NCBI GenBank assembly: GCA_031769625.1
Contig: JAUIMM010000721.1
Coordinates: 1,231,001 to 1,295,000 of the forward strand
From: Taudactylus pleione
Taxonomy: Eukaryota; Chordata; Amphibia; Anura; Myobatrachidae
Length of the DNA stretch: 64,000 nt
Direction: 5' to 3'
Positions 21,199 to 32,120 of this stretch are shown piece after piece. The translations under genes and the position numbers were made by a program. How positions within the stretch are numbered: the first letter of the stretch is position 1; every line of letters starts with the position of its first letter. The notes below the pieces were generated by a model that worked only from the letters and a program-made list of their open reading frames with translations, did not search any database and had not been told where the DNA came from.

Positions 21199-21277
21199 TA
21201 AGTTGGCAGAGCTTGGTGCGAATGATCTTCCCATGGCGGTACCTTTCACTTGCAGGAAGTAGGTGTCCTCATACCAT
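21199..21277 (-). pseudogene. Second copy of a Penelope RT segment
   Basis: Nearly identical to 20418-20496 (the AMG...PSYAN block), with a few changes. It abuts a hammerhead-like relic at 21281-21316, so it looks like a heavily 5'-truncated Penelope copy or a duplicated scrap. Confidence 0.7.
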
Positions 21278-21280
21278 GTG

Positions 21281-21316
21281 ACAATGCGCTTCAGCCAATG
21301 ACAGCCTTCTTCAGCT
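21281..21316 (-). ncRNA. Hammerhead-like relic
   Basis: The minus strand reads CTGAAGA (plus 21308-21314), a short arm, then GGCTGAAGCGCATTG. The CUGANGA core is intact, but GAAA is GAAG and stems I and II are poor. It adjoins the Penelope RT scrap. Confidence 0.35.
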
Positions 21317-22750
21317 ACTCAGCACACAGAACTGAAGACTTGCAGTGGAACCAGTGCACGGTCTCATGCTTCAGCAGTTTTCTCCCACGCAGGACCCTTT
21401 TACCTGATATACCAACAGCTTCCATTCCGACACTGCAGGAGAAGGGGTTCCTTCTGCTCCCACTTCCACTTCCGCTGCTGGATGCTAGGGACATTCCATG
21501 GCATCAAGACTGAGAGTCATCATCACCTCTCTCCCCCTCCCCTTGGGGCAATTCAAGGTACAGAAGGCGACTAGACATAAAAGACATCACCCACAGTAAG
21601 CGCTCACATGGGATGCTGTGGCTGCACATTGACATCAGACCTAGTTCACATTTAAACAGTGGGGGGATGCATATGAACATTTGTACATACGGAAAGTAAC
21701 CTTACCATCACAAGGTTTCCTCACATCCCCAGCTCACCCAAGCAGCACAACGCATTCAACAACCATCCTAACTCCACAGAGGGTGATGTATAGACTTACG
21801 GAGAGTAACCCCCTCAAAGGGCAGACTTACCACCCAGATTATACCCCAATATCAGATCCACTAATTTTACTGTACAGACTCGAGCAGCTGCACCTTATTT
21901 GCACACAAGGAGATGTAGTACTGATCAAACACTATGGATAGAGGCACTCTGCAGTAGCCATCTAACTTCCCTAGCAACCATTCCCAACCCTTGGGATTTT
22001 ACATAGTGATAGATCACAGACTGGAGCATTGTGTCTGACTGAACAACAAATATTATACTAGATTTCTACTAATATCATTAATTTGTCATTAAATTATCAT
22101 CACTGACTAACACCAACACACTATTCTTTGGCTAACTACCCCTGCTTATACTTATATATTTGGAGACAGGACATCTCCATTCCTCAGCTGCTCCCATACT
22201 TGGGATACCCCCTGTTGAGCACTGATCACAATCTCCATTTATATGTACACACTGTAATTTGACTTACAATTTAAGAGCTTCTGAATTCATAAGTTCTTCT
22301 CATTGTGACAAGATGTAATAGTTAGGATCATATTCACAATACATTTACATGTACTGTAAGGCAGGTGTTTCTATTACAACAGTAGCATCCCGGGGGGTTC
22401 GGCGGTTACAATGTAGTGAAGGGTCTGAAGGAATAGATCTTAATTCACTGGGAGTTAATATATTTTTTTAAATAATGATTCATTTTAAAACTAATATCTG
22501 GTTGTGCTCGTACACATCTTGACAAAATCAAATCCCGTTTGAAGATACTGAAGTTGGACTTTACATTATTATTAATTTTCATTGATTTATTATTACATTT
22601 TAAAATGAAAGTGATAAATGTACCTTTCATATTAGAAAACAGTGTACCACTCAATCTACTGTAGATAGAATGTAAATTCACATGGATCTGTGAAAAATTT
22701 CAAGGTTTGTCTTAGTTCATAGATAAGTGGTTTATTTTCTAATCACTGTA
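21317..22750. other. No gene recognised
   Basis: The first half is mixed in composition and may be the upstream terminal unit of the Penelope scrap; the second half is AT-rich. Short frames at 21681-21941 and 22445-22681 carry no motif I know. Confidence 0.4.
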
Positions 22751-22929
22751 CCTTTAATTACAGATGAGCAGGTCCGGTTCTCAGAGAACCAGACCCACCC
22801 AAATTTGCAGATCCAAGGCGAGAGCCCAGTCCGGTTGATCCCATGATTAAGTGATTGCAAAAAGTACATTGGGGACCCCGCACATGCTGGCCAGCGTGTC
22901 CAGTGGTTTTACTCTTGTGATCTGCTCGA

Positions 22930-23715
22930 TGCAGTGTATTTGTAAATAAATGTTATCACCCTATTAATGTAAAATGCAGTGTATTTGTAAAAAATATTGT
23001 CACACTGTAAGTGGAAAATGCAGTGTATTTGTAAAAAAATTGTCACACTTTAAGTGGAAAACACAGTGTGTTCGTAAAAAGTATTGACACTGTTAGTGGA
23101 AACACAGTGTATTCAAAAAAAATATTGTCCCACTGTAAGAGGAAAACAGTGTATTTCTAAAAAATATTGACACTTTTAATGGAAATTAAGTGAATTTGTC
23201 AAAAATATTGTCACACTGTAAGTGGAAAATACAGTGTATTCATAAAAAATATTGTCACACTGCAAGTGAAAAACGCAGTGAATTTGTAAAAAATTGGATC
23301 ACACTGTAAGTGGAAAACAGTGTATTTGTAAAAAATATTGACACTGTAAGTGGAAATGCAGTGTATTCATAAAAAAATATTGTCACACTGTAAGTGAAAA
23401 ATGCAGTGTATTCATAAAAATATTGTCACACTGTTAGTGGAAATGCAGTGTATTCATAAAACATATTGTCCCACTATAAGTGAAAAATGCAGTGTATTCA
23501 TAAAATATATTGTCACACTGTAAGTGGAAAACGTGGTGTATTCGTAAAAAATATTTTCATTGTTAGTGGAAATGCTGTGTATTCATAAAAATTATTGTCA
23601 CACTGTAAGTGGAAAATGCAGTGTATCCACAAAAAATATTGTCACACTGTAAGTGGAAAATGCAGGTTGTTTTTCTTTTCTTATTCATAAAAAGTTTTCT
23701 GACACTGTATGTCAT
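22930..23715 (+). repeat. 45-bp minisatellite in the hAT 5' region
   Basis: About 17 imperfect copies of a 44-46 bp unit with GCAGTGTATTTGTAAAAAAT and TTGTCACACTGTAAGTGG. It lies between the left TIR and the transposase, within the likely 5' untranslated region. Confidence 0.95.
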
Positions 23716-23792
23716 TGATAACACAGTGTAATTTTTAAAATTGGTACAAATTGACGTGTGTTCTGTGCCCCACTTTATTCCTGTTTGTTAAT

Positions 23793-26700
23793 ATGGAGAA
23801 TGTTCAGTTGAGAGGAGAGCAAGAATCACATACTAGTGGTGGAGCTGCTACCAGTACCACCAGTCATACTTATGATGATACTAGTCCATCTACATCATCT
23901 ACTCAAGCCGATGCCCAAGGACATACAGGGGACATCTAAAATCAAGCAAGCAATGTTTTACAGCGATAAAGAAGAAAAAATTAAAAGCTATGTTAGCTGC
24001 AGAGAAACAAAAAATTGGCATTATGCAATTTACTACATGAAGTTGGAAGTAAAGAATAAGGCCTTCGCCTTTATTTATGACTGGTTGTTCTGCAACTTAT
24101 GATGATGTAAGCCCTAAATGTCAAAAAAATTAAAATCGCTGTGGCACATGAACCAACTGTGTGCTCAGAAATGTCACAGATCCTCGAGACGAGTCCAAGT
24201 GTGTCCATGGTTGCCATGTGTGAGCCTGACCTTTCTAATACTGTACTTGAAGAGGATCCTCCTTCCACCATTTGTTTGTCCTCTGCAAATGTGGGGATGA
24301 GCAGCACAAGTCAACATGCTAATGAAAAAATCAAGGATGCTTCTGTGGAATTGCACCAAGAGGATGAGGAGGATATTTCTGTAGTTGGTGCTAACAAGGA
24401 TGATGAGGATGTTGATGATGATGAGGATGTTGATGCCAAGGATGTTTGTGTAAACACTGTAAATCAGGCAACCGTTGTTGCCCATGGTGGGAAAAAGCCC
24501 ATTGTTGTCATACCTGGGCATAGGACCAACATATCCACTTCTCATGTGTGGAATCATTTCCACCCAAATCCGGACAACAGTTGTCAAGCCATCTGTAACC
24601 ATTGCCAAGTATTAGTGAGTAGAGGTAAGGACCATAACCACCTAGGAACCTCCTCTCTGTTACGTCACTTGCAGCACATTCATCAAATGAAAAAGTGTTT
24701 TTCAAATTTAGAAACTTTGGCTAAAAAAAATATAACAATCAGTCCAGTGTCACCTAGCTGTTCCCTTCTCTCTGGATCCAAGTGCCTGCAATCTCCATCA
24801 CCAACACCTGCATCATCTTCAACATCCTCAATCGTGATCGGAAATAGCCCTACATCCAATTTCATAAGAATATCTGACTCCTATCCATGGTTCCTTAGAA
24901 GGATCCTTGAGTGCTACATCTGTTGCTGCTACTGCTACTGCTGCTGTGAGTGAATCTTCATCCCAGAAGGGGACCAGGAAGAAGACTACTTTTAGTTTAA
25001 CCAAACATTGGACTATCAAACAATGGTTTGCAATGGGGGACAAGTATGACAGCAGAAACCCAGTTGCACAGGGGATTACTGATGCTATAACAGCTATGCT
25101 GGAATTAGATGAGCATCCAGTATCCGCCATTAATGCAGGGGGTTTTAGTCAATTAATTGAGGCCCTGTGTCCCCGCTACCATGTCCCTTCTAGATTCCAC
25201 TTCTCTAGAATAGCAATTCCCAATCTGTACAAGGACATTAAAAAAAACATTAGTAATGTCCTCCAAAATACTGTTGTGCCCACTGTCCACTTAACCACAG
25301 ATATGTGGACAAGTGGGACAGGGTATATTAAAGATTACATGACTGTGGCAGCTCACTGAGTAGGTGTATTGCCTCCAACAGTGCAAAAAGCAGCAACATC
25401 TAACAAATGCCAGCTCATTCAGAGGCAGGCTATTCTGTGTATCACTGGTTTCACTAAGAGACATACTTGAGAATCTCTTAGAAAATCGTTGCAAAATGGC
25501 TTACCCCACTTGGACTCTCCTTGGGATTTGTGATTTCTGACAATGCCAGCAATATTGTGCGAGCATTACATTTGGGCGAATTTGAAAACATCCCATGTTT
25601 TGCTCACACAATTAATTTGGTGGTGCAACATTTTTTTTAAATGACAGGGGACAGGGACATGCAGGAGATGCTCTTGGTGACCCAAAAGATTTGGGGACAT
25701 TTTTGACATTCAGCAACTGTGGTCCAAAGATTGCAGCACCAGCAAGTACTGTTGAATTTGCCCTTTGATCAGCTGAAGCAAGAGTTAGCAACTAGGTGGA
25801 ATTCTACTCTATATATGCTTCAGCAGATGGAGGAGCAGCAAAAGGTCATCCAAGGCTACACTATGGCCTATGACATAGGGAATGGAGTGAGAATGCATCT
25901 TAGTCAAGCGCAGTGGAGAATAATTTCTGTGTTGTGCAAGGTTGAACTTGCCACATGTGAAGTTAGTTCAGACACTGCCAGCTTCTGTCAGGTCATTCCC
26001 CTAGTCAGACTTTTGCAAAGCAGCTGGAGAAACTGAAGGAGGAGCTGAAATGGAGTGATTACGTTAAGCATGTCGGACTTGTAGATCAACCCCTTCATTC
26101 GCTTCGCCAGGATCCAAGGGTCATCAATCTCTTGAAATCAAATCACTATATTTTGGCAACCATACTTGATCCTAGGTTTAAGTCATACATTGTGTCTTTC
26201 TTTCCAATGGATGTAAATCTGAAAAGATGCAAAGAGCTGTTGGTGAAACAATTGTCAGCTCAAGTGGCACGTGACATGGCAGCATCTTCTCCTTCAGTTT
26301 CTGTGGCTGCCAGGAAAAAAAATAATTTTCCTAAGACACCCACTACTGCTGGTGATGCAGATCAGTCAGCAAAGACTAATGACATCTGGTTGGGACTGAA
26401 AGAACTGTCTACAATGAGTGACATGTCTACCGTGACTTTGTTTGATACAGTCACCATTCAGAGAATGGTGGAAGATTATTTTAGGGATAGCATCCAAATA
26501 GGCATGTCACACAGTCTGTTTCACTACTGGCAAGAAAAAGAGGTAATTAGGAGTTCCTTACACAAACTGGTTTTGCTTTACTTAAGTTGACCACCCTCCA
26601 GTGTGTACTCTGAAAGAGTTTTCAGCACAGCTGGGAATGTTGTCAGTGAATGGCGTAGGAGGTTACTTCACCAAATTGTGGAAAAGATAATGTACATCAA

Positions 26701-26862
26701 AATGAATTACAAATTCCATGAGGAAGACCTTTACCAGCAATTAAGTAAAAAAAAAATACAGAAGCGCCTTTGATGGTGGATTCCAGTGGGGACAAATTAA
26801 TATTGTGTGAAGAAGAGAATGTACACACTGATGGGGATGATGATGACGATGATGACATCTGA
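23793..26862 (+). pseudogene. hAT transposase with BED zinc finger, inactivated
   Basis: This would bind the element's ends and catalyse cut-and-paste transposition. The likely start is ATG at 23793 (MENVQLRG), and the end is the acidic tail ending in TGA at 26862. In order: Ser/Thr-rich and acidic N-terminus (24141-24500); BED finger HVWNHFHPNPDNSCQAICNH then LLRHLQHIH (about 24543-24680); TIKQWFAMGDKYDSRNPVAQ (25012); first catalytic Asp in LTTDMWTSG near 25291; second in FVISDNASNIVRAL near 25530, followed by FAHTINLVV near 25597; RWNSTLYML near 25797; dimerisation block SVYSERVFSTAGN near 26600-26640 with the catalytic Glu. Several stops and frameshifts (after 23939, near 24950, 25358, 25640, 26036 and 26588) rule out a working protein. 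A splice-based rescue cannot be excluded but is unlikely. Confidence 0.85.
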
Positions 26863-27132
26863 TCTTACCTACTGTATGTTGTAAAGCCAGTTTGTGTATG
26901 GGATCATTGCCACCAATGTGCACTGCGCCTTGGCAGCTTATTTTGTGGGGGTCCAAACAAACCAATAATTTCAGCCACAAGTGGCAGTCCCTGTTGCTGA
27001 AGTGATTGGTTTGTTAAACTGTGACTGTCCTGTTTCATATATACAACGTAAGGGTGGGATGGAGGGCCCAAGGACAATTCAATCTTGCACCTCTTTTCTT
27101 TGCATTACAGTATGTGCTGATTGGGGCATTGC

Positions 27133-27905
27133 TGCCTGACATTTTTAATTTTGTGGTTTATGAATGCCTAGAAATTGTAATGGCCACAGACAGCATCTCC
27201 TGTATGCCCCTTTCATTTTTTTAAAGAAAATTCTGAACCACCAAATTTATGGGGTGGGCAAATATAAACAGCAGCAGCAAAGAGCATCTTCCTGCCAGGA
27301 TGTATGCAATAAAGTGCACTGCAAACACGTTTAATACATAAATTAGTTGTGTATATTGGTCACAGACCATTATATTTACATGGTACACACAGTGCGTAAA
27401 GCAGGCTGAGGTAACCTGAAGCACGCCACCTGTTGTTGACAAATAACTTCCAGTAGGCCCAGCAAGCATGCTGGGAGTTCTAGTTCAGCCAGAGAACTAC
27501 AGGCTGCTTTCCTCTGATGTAAACAGCAAGTCTTTGTCCCATTATCCATAACAACTTCCCTGAGTACAAACTTGTAAACATCTGTTTACAGTATGTTCTA
27601 GCAGCACCTCCACAAGCAAGGCAACCTCATTTTATTTATTAGATCATGATGTATAAAAAATTAAAAAACCTCCTCCAGATCAAAGATGTATTTTAGGAAC
27701 TGAAGAACTTGATCCTAGATTGATCTTCACTCATAATATTTTTTAAGAATCAAAACATTAAATTAAATAAATTCAAAAACTAATCAATCCTTCCTTCCTT
27801 CCCCTGTCTTCAGTCGATAAACATTCCAACTCTGTCGGGCCTCTGACCTAGTTAAGGAATACATTCTTGGTTTTTAAAATTCCTAGGGGTCGTATAGTTT
27901 ATTAA
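27133..27905. other. Extra segment inside the hAT 3' region
   Basis: Comparison with the other hAT copy shows TTGCATTA...GGGGC followed soon by TGCCATCCTGTCT (48051-48105), whereas here about 770 bp intervene. The segment ends near 27905. It contains GCATGCTGGGAGTTCTAGT at 27467-27485, close to the ZNF143/THAP11 site. Its origin is unknown. Confidence 0.55.
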
Positions 27906-28498
27906 ATTGCCATCCTGTCTACCACTGCAATGCTGCTCTGTGCCATTTTCGAAGCTGAACATGTTAGTGCCGCCCACTGCTGTCGCTTAGCTTAGTCAGC
28001 TAGCTAGCTGGATGCAACCTTTTGGCTCTAAACTAGATGAAAAAAAATCAAAATTGTGGGCTGTGAGGTGGCCAAAATTGACTGGAAATTACTGGAAATA
28101 AATGTTATTGAGGTTAATAATACTGTAGGAACAAAAACAGACCCAATTATGTGATTTTAGCATTTTTAATGATTTTGTTAGAAAAAATACAGATCCAAAA
28201 ACAAAAAACAAAACATGGAAGGGCGGTTTTGGCAAAACCAATCCAGAACCAAAACACGAGGAGATACAGATCCAAAACCAAAATGAAAACACGGGGGTTG
28301 GCGCACATTTCTCTACCTGTAATAAGGTGGATCTACTTATAGGAAGAGCATGTTTCTTTGCTTCTAATAACAATTTCTCAGGATAACCAACACTTTGATG
28401 TTGGATAACATAACGTCCATCTGTATCCTGAAGTCTTCTTCTGATTGACAATTCCTTCTAAGTCTTATTAGTTGATGTTCACTTTTGTAGTGCAGATA

Positions 28499-28844
28499 CA
28501 TTATTATTATTACCAGTTATTTATATAGCGCACACATATTCCACAGCGCTTTACAGAGAATATCTTACCATTCACATCTGTCCCTGCCCCAGTGGAGCTT
28601 ACAATCTATATTTTCTACCACATGCTCACAAACATACACACTATGGTCAATTTTTGAGGGGAGCCAATTAACCTACCAGTATATTTTTGGAGTGTGGGAA
28701 GAAACCGGAGTACCCGGAGGAAACCCACAGAAGCACAGGGAGAATATACAAACTCCGCACAGTTAGGGCCGTAGTGGGAATCTAACCCATGACCTCAGTG
28801 CTGTGAGGCAGTAACGCTAACCGTTACACCGTCTGTGCTGCCCA
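28499..28844 (-). mobile_element. V-SINE-like tRNA-derived SINE
   Basis: On the minus strand the head GGTGTAACGGTTAGCG and GGGTTAGATTCC correspond to the A and B boxes of a tRNA-type pol III promoter. The conserved body includes GTGGGTTTCCTCCGGGTACT, and the tail TGTAAAGCGCTGTGGAATAT resembles the L2 3' end, ending in (TAA)n. L2-like tails suggest mobilisation by L2 enzymes. CAGATA occurs on both sides (28493 and 28845), a possible target duplication. Confidence 0.85.
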
Positions 28845-28920
28845 CAGATATATATGAATGTTTTTTAACACTGATTTGTTGTATTCCCCCCATTCACACA
28901 TGAATTAATTTGGGATACTG

Positions 28921-28929
<9 letters not shown>

Positions 28930-28961
<32 letters not shown>

Positions 28962-28962
28962 T
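28930..28962. repeat. (TA)n microsatellite
   Basis: Uninterrupted TA dinucleotide run upstream of a hammerhead-like relic. A similar run precedes the unit at 3151. Confidence 0.95.
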
Positions 28963-28994
28963 GTATATGTCTGTTTGTGGAAGGTACCTTCACT

Positions 28995-29036
28995 GCCTCT
29001 GAGGAAGCAGCCTAATAGCAGGGGAACATGTTAGGC
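28995..29036 (+). ncRNA. Hammerhead-like relic
   Basis: CTGAGGA at 28999-29005 is an intact CUGANGA core. GGAACATGTT near 29022 stands where GAAACGCGTT is usual. Stem I GCCT (28995-28998) pairs with AGGC (29032-29035). An alternative fold pairs AGCCTAA with TTAGGCT over seven bases. Degenerate and probably inactive, but of the Penelope family type. Confidence 0.45.
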
Positions 29037-29425
29037 TGAACCATACACCAGTGCTGTTTCTTTTGAGATATTTTACATATCATTTGCCATCTAATATCAT
29101 CTGGAATTGGAATTTTGAACCATATCATTCTGCAGACCAGACTATCCCTGCCCTATAAAATCATCATCGTGGGATTTGTTTCTTAGCACAAGGACTGCTT
29201 ACACTGTAGCCAGAACACTAATATACCAAGCTTTAATTCTTTATCCCTAAAGGGCACCTTTCACATACTGAACGGATTATCCTTTGTCCTTCCATATTGT
29301 CATCATGGGATATCCATTCCAGCATAAGGACTACCCATACTGGAGCAATACTGACACGTCACTGTGTTTTATCTATTTTATCCCTAAAGGACACCATTGG
29401 ATACCGGTAATATGTCAGCAGTCTA
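29037..29425. other. Probable Penelope-type terminal tail
   Basis: Two related halves: CAAGGACTGCTTACACTG with ATCCCTAAAGGGCACC, and AAGGACTACCCATACTGG with ATCCCTAAAGGACACC, an imperfect direct duplication about 120 bp apart (29188 and 29320). It follows the hammerhead-like relic. No coding motif. Confidence 0.4.
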
Positions 29426-30360
29426 AACATAGAAACATAGAATTTGATGGCAGATAAGAACTACTTGGCCCATCTAGTCTGCCCATTTTTAAACATATTA
29501 TTACATCAACCCTTATTGATCCTTACTTCTTCTGAAAGATATCCTCTTGTCTATCCCATGCATGTTTAAATTGCTCTACTGTCTTAGCCTCTACCACCTC
29601 TGATGGGGGCTATTGGACTTGTCCAATACCCTTTCTGTGAAGTAATTTTTCCTCGAATTTCCCCTGAACCTACCACCCTCCAGTTGCAGAACATGTCCTC
29701 TTGTTCTAAAGGAGCACATCCACTAGACGATCTACTCCCAGTTCCCTTGATTTTTTTCCCTTGAAATTTTATCTTTCAGTCTGAATGATTTGCAAACAAT
29801 CTTTAAAAGATCAAGTGAAATTGCATGTTCGGTCAACTAATGAGACGATCAAACGACCAGCAGGAGCGCATATCGTTGATTGTTAATGACCAAACACTGC
29901 ACAATTTATAAATGATTTTTAAACAATTGAACGATAACGATGTCGTTATCATTCAATTGCCTGCTAAAATTGTGTAGTGGATGCCCCTCCTAATACTTCT
30001 CTTTCTTTACCTTGATAAAACCCTTTATATATTTGAACGTTTCTATCATGTCCCCCCTTTCTTCCCATCTCTGCTCAAAACTATACATATTAGGGTCTTA
30101 TAGTCTTTCCTGGTACGTTCTGTGCTGTAGGCCATGCACCATTTTAGTTGCCCTTCTTTGTACAGTCTCTAATGTATTATATCCTTCTGGAGATATGGCC
30201 TCCAGAACTGAACACAGTATTGAAGATGAGGACGTACCAAGGACCTATACAGTGGTATTATCACTTCTTTCTTTCTGCTACTGATTCCTCTCCCTATGTA
30301 CCAAGCATCTGACTTGCCTTCCTCATTGCTTTGTTACCACTGACTATATGTCAATAAGCA
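29426..30360 (-). mobile_element. LINE 3' end (CR1/L2-like RT C-terminus)
   Basis: Minus strand: [20 protein letters not shown] near 30175-30115, then YSLEQRWERGDMIETFKYIKG near 30090-30020. This is the C-terminal tail common in CR1/jockey-type LINE proteins. Its 3' UTR runs to 29426 and contains the widespread amphibian end sequence with TCTATGTTTCTATG (reverse complement near 29430). It is split by a MITE at 29710-29990. Confidence 0.8.
29710..29990. mobile_element. PIF/Harbinger-like MITE
   Basis: Ends AGGAGCACATCCACTAGACG and, in reverse complement, GGAGGGGCATCCACTACAC are inverted repeats. TAA occurs on both sides (29707-29709 and 29991-29993). Removing the element and one TAA restores the LINE reading CTTGTTCTAATACTTCTC, so the borders are certain to within a base or two. 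The 3-bp TAA duplication favours PIF/Harbinger. Confidence 0.75.
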
Positions 30361-30719
30361 AAGGAGCTATCACTTACAACATATTTCTGGTGAATATTAT
30401 CCCTTTCACATCGTTTTACAGTGTATGAAACTGTGACTTTTTATGCATGTTTTTAAGTTGTTATACTATGGTTAAATACAGTTTATATTGTATAATACAT
30501 TTTTATTATTAAATTATTTAAAAAAAAATTGTGCAAACATTCATATGGTTCCTGCTTACTGAATAGATTTATCACAATTTTGTGCCATTAAGGTTTTACA
30601 TAAGGTTTACCACACAACTCAGCGCCTTTCTTCTTTTTTGTGTTGCTGCTTCATTGTTTCCATGGGTTGGGTACTGGATGAAGGCGCTCAGGATCCCAGC
30701 GGTCAAATTTCTTATGCAG

Positions 30720-30950
30720 GTATCTGGACACGGATAGGATACCGACACCTGTCATAAGGTATAATAACCCTCTCCCTCTCCCTACCCCTAAACCTAACTC
30801 TCCCTCCCCAGTGCCTAAACCTAACCCTCCCCCTAGTGCCTAACCCTCCCCCTAGCGCCTAACCCTCCCCCTAACCCCGCTACTTACTTTTGGGATGCCG
30901 ACGGTCGGTATTCTGACAGGTGTCATGATTCCTGCACTGGTATCCATCCT
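30720..30950. mobile_element. MITE with internal CCTAACCC blocks
   Basis: GACACCTGTCA at 30744-30754 is inverted as TGACAGGTGTC at 30914-30924, with flanking ATACCGAC and GTCGGTAT also roughly inverted. The interior is C-rich with CCTAACCCTCCC repeats. A related element lies at 33366-33795. Confidence 0.55.
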
Positions 30951-31660
30951 CTGTTTCCACCTACTGTAGATGACTACTATGTTTTTGACAGCAGCAGATA
31001 CAGGTAGGTGTGTTACAGAGATAAACCAACGGTTTTTTGGTTTCTTTCTCTTAATATTTTAAGATTTCAATTGAAATTCTTCAGTGACTCGTGACAGCAC
31101 CCACATCACAATTTGTGTTCTTACAAAGATAGAAAACACTTACTCAACAGCAAAGGATAATAAATTGCAGCAATAAAAGAAAAATATTAAAACATAGAGC
31201 ATCTAGAATTCCCAAAAATGAGAGAAACTTACACAGAGCAAACTACATACAGTAAAGATTGAAGTGATTGAAATAAAACAGAAAAAACACTTCTGGGACA
31301 CAATGTTATGATCGGCACTGTGGAAATGTGGGATCACACACAAATACATCCTTTGTGAGGATCAGGGAGCCATCGTATCTCCAGTTTATAGGTCACACTC
31401 CTCATGGGTGACATTCTTTGATCTTAATGCCACACAATGATTATAATAAAATATTTCTAATTATTATGTTTTAAAAAAATGTGCATAAAATTTGTATACA
31501 ATTCTTTCATTAAAATGATCTAATACACTTATATATTTATAATCCTCTGTAACATTCTCAAATCATGTGACTAATCATTTTGTTCAAATGTATTTAAAGC
31601 TTTAATGGAGAGAACCAACGTTCATCATTGTCCACACAAAACACTATCTCAGATTAAGGT
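30951..31660. other. No gene recognised
   Basis: AT-rich sequence with no motif. It may include LTR sequence of the gypsy remnant to the right, but no repeat supports this. Confidence 0.35.
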
Positions 31661-32120
31661 CCCGGTTCATTCTGGATCACTATTGCTACAGCTTACACAG
31701 ACGCCCGATTGTTGAGCACCACTGCGATCATGAAGACCACGCAGAGCCATCGCAGAGTGATTGGCAGGCAGTGAGCGTTTGGGGGTGGTGACAGGGGAGG
31801 TTAGAGAAAGGCAGGTCTGTCTGACAGTTTGAGCACATTGCATGGGCGTGCATAAATTAGCCCCTGTGATGTCATAGGCAGTCTGAGTGCTCACAGTGTG
31901 CAACAAGGTTAGCAATTACTGAGTAAGGTCAGGGCTGCTGTAATTCTGTGTGATGGGCCGATGTTCCAGATGTATACACAGGAATGCGAGGTCTTACAGA
32001 TGTGCGAGAGCGGTAGTGGGCGTTTCTATGCCGGGTGAGCAGTCGCAGACATCAGCATATTTTCTTAGCAGACTTGTAATGGCAGCTGCGATTGCAATAG
32101 TGATCCATAGAGAATTAGGC
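31660..32120. mobile_element. Non-autonomous element with inverted ends
   Basis: TGGATCACTATTGC at 31673-31686 is perfectly inverted as GCAATAGTGATCCA at 32094-32107. The gypsy remnant continues just to the right. The interior is GC-richer than its surroundings and has no coding motif. The superfamily is unknown. Confidence 0.5.

Larger units (their letters stand above)
22759..28315 (+). mobile_element. hAT transposon with TIRs and 8-bp target duplication
   Basis: Left end TACAGATGAGCAGG, right end (reverse complement) TAGAGAAATGTGCG; both fit TAnAGAnaTGnGC. It is flanked by CCTTTAAT at 22751-22758 and CCTGTAAT at 28316-28323, an 8-bp target duplication with one mismatch, as expected for hAT. 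Inside are a 45-bp minisatellite, a BED-finger transposase gene and an extra insert near the 3' end. A deleted relative lies at 46306-48282. Confidence 0.85.

Noticed and set aside
22930..23715. Possible CRISPR-like array
   Set aside because: Units are contiguous imperfect tandem copies without unique spacers, inside a vertebrate hAT transposon.
24071..24705. Minus-strand frames over the hAT N-terminus
   Set aside because: Antisense shadows of the BED-finger transposase; no motif of their own.
28766..28843. Functional tRNA gene
   Set aside because: A/B-box-like motifs belong to the SINE head; the cloverleaf is not maintained and the SINE body follows directly.
30780..30890. Interstitial telomere
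   Set aside because: CCTAACCC blocks are irregular, interrupted by CTCCC, and bounded by inverted repeats of a MITE.
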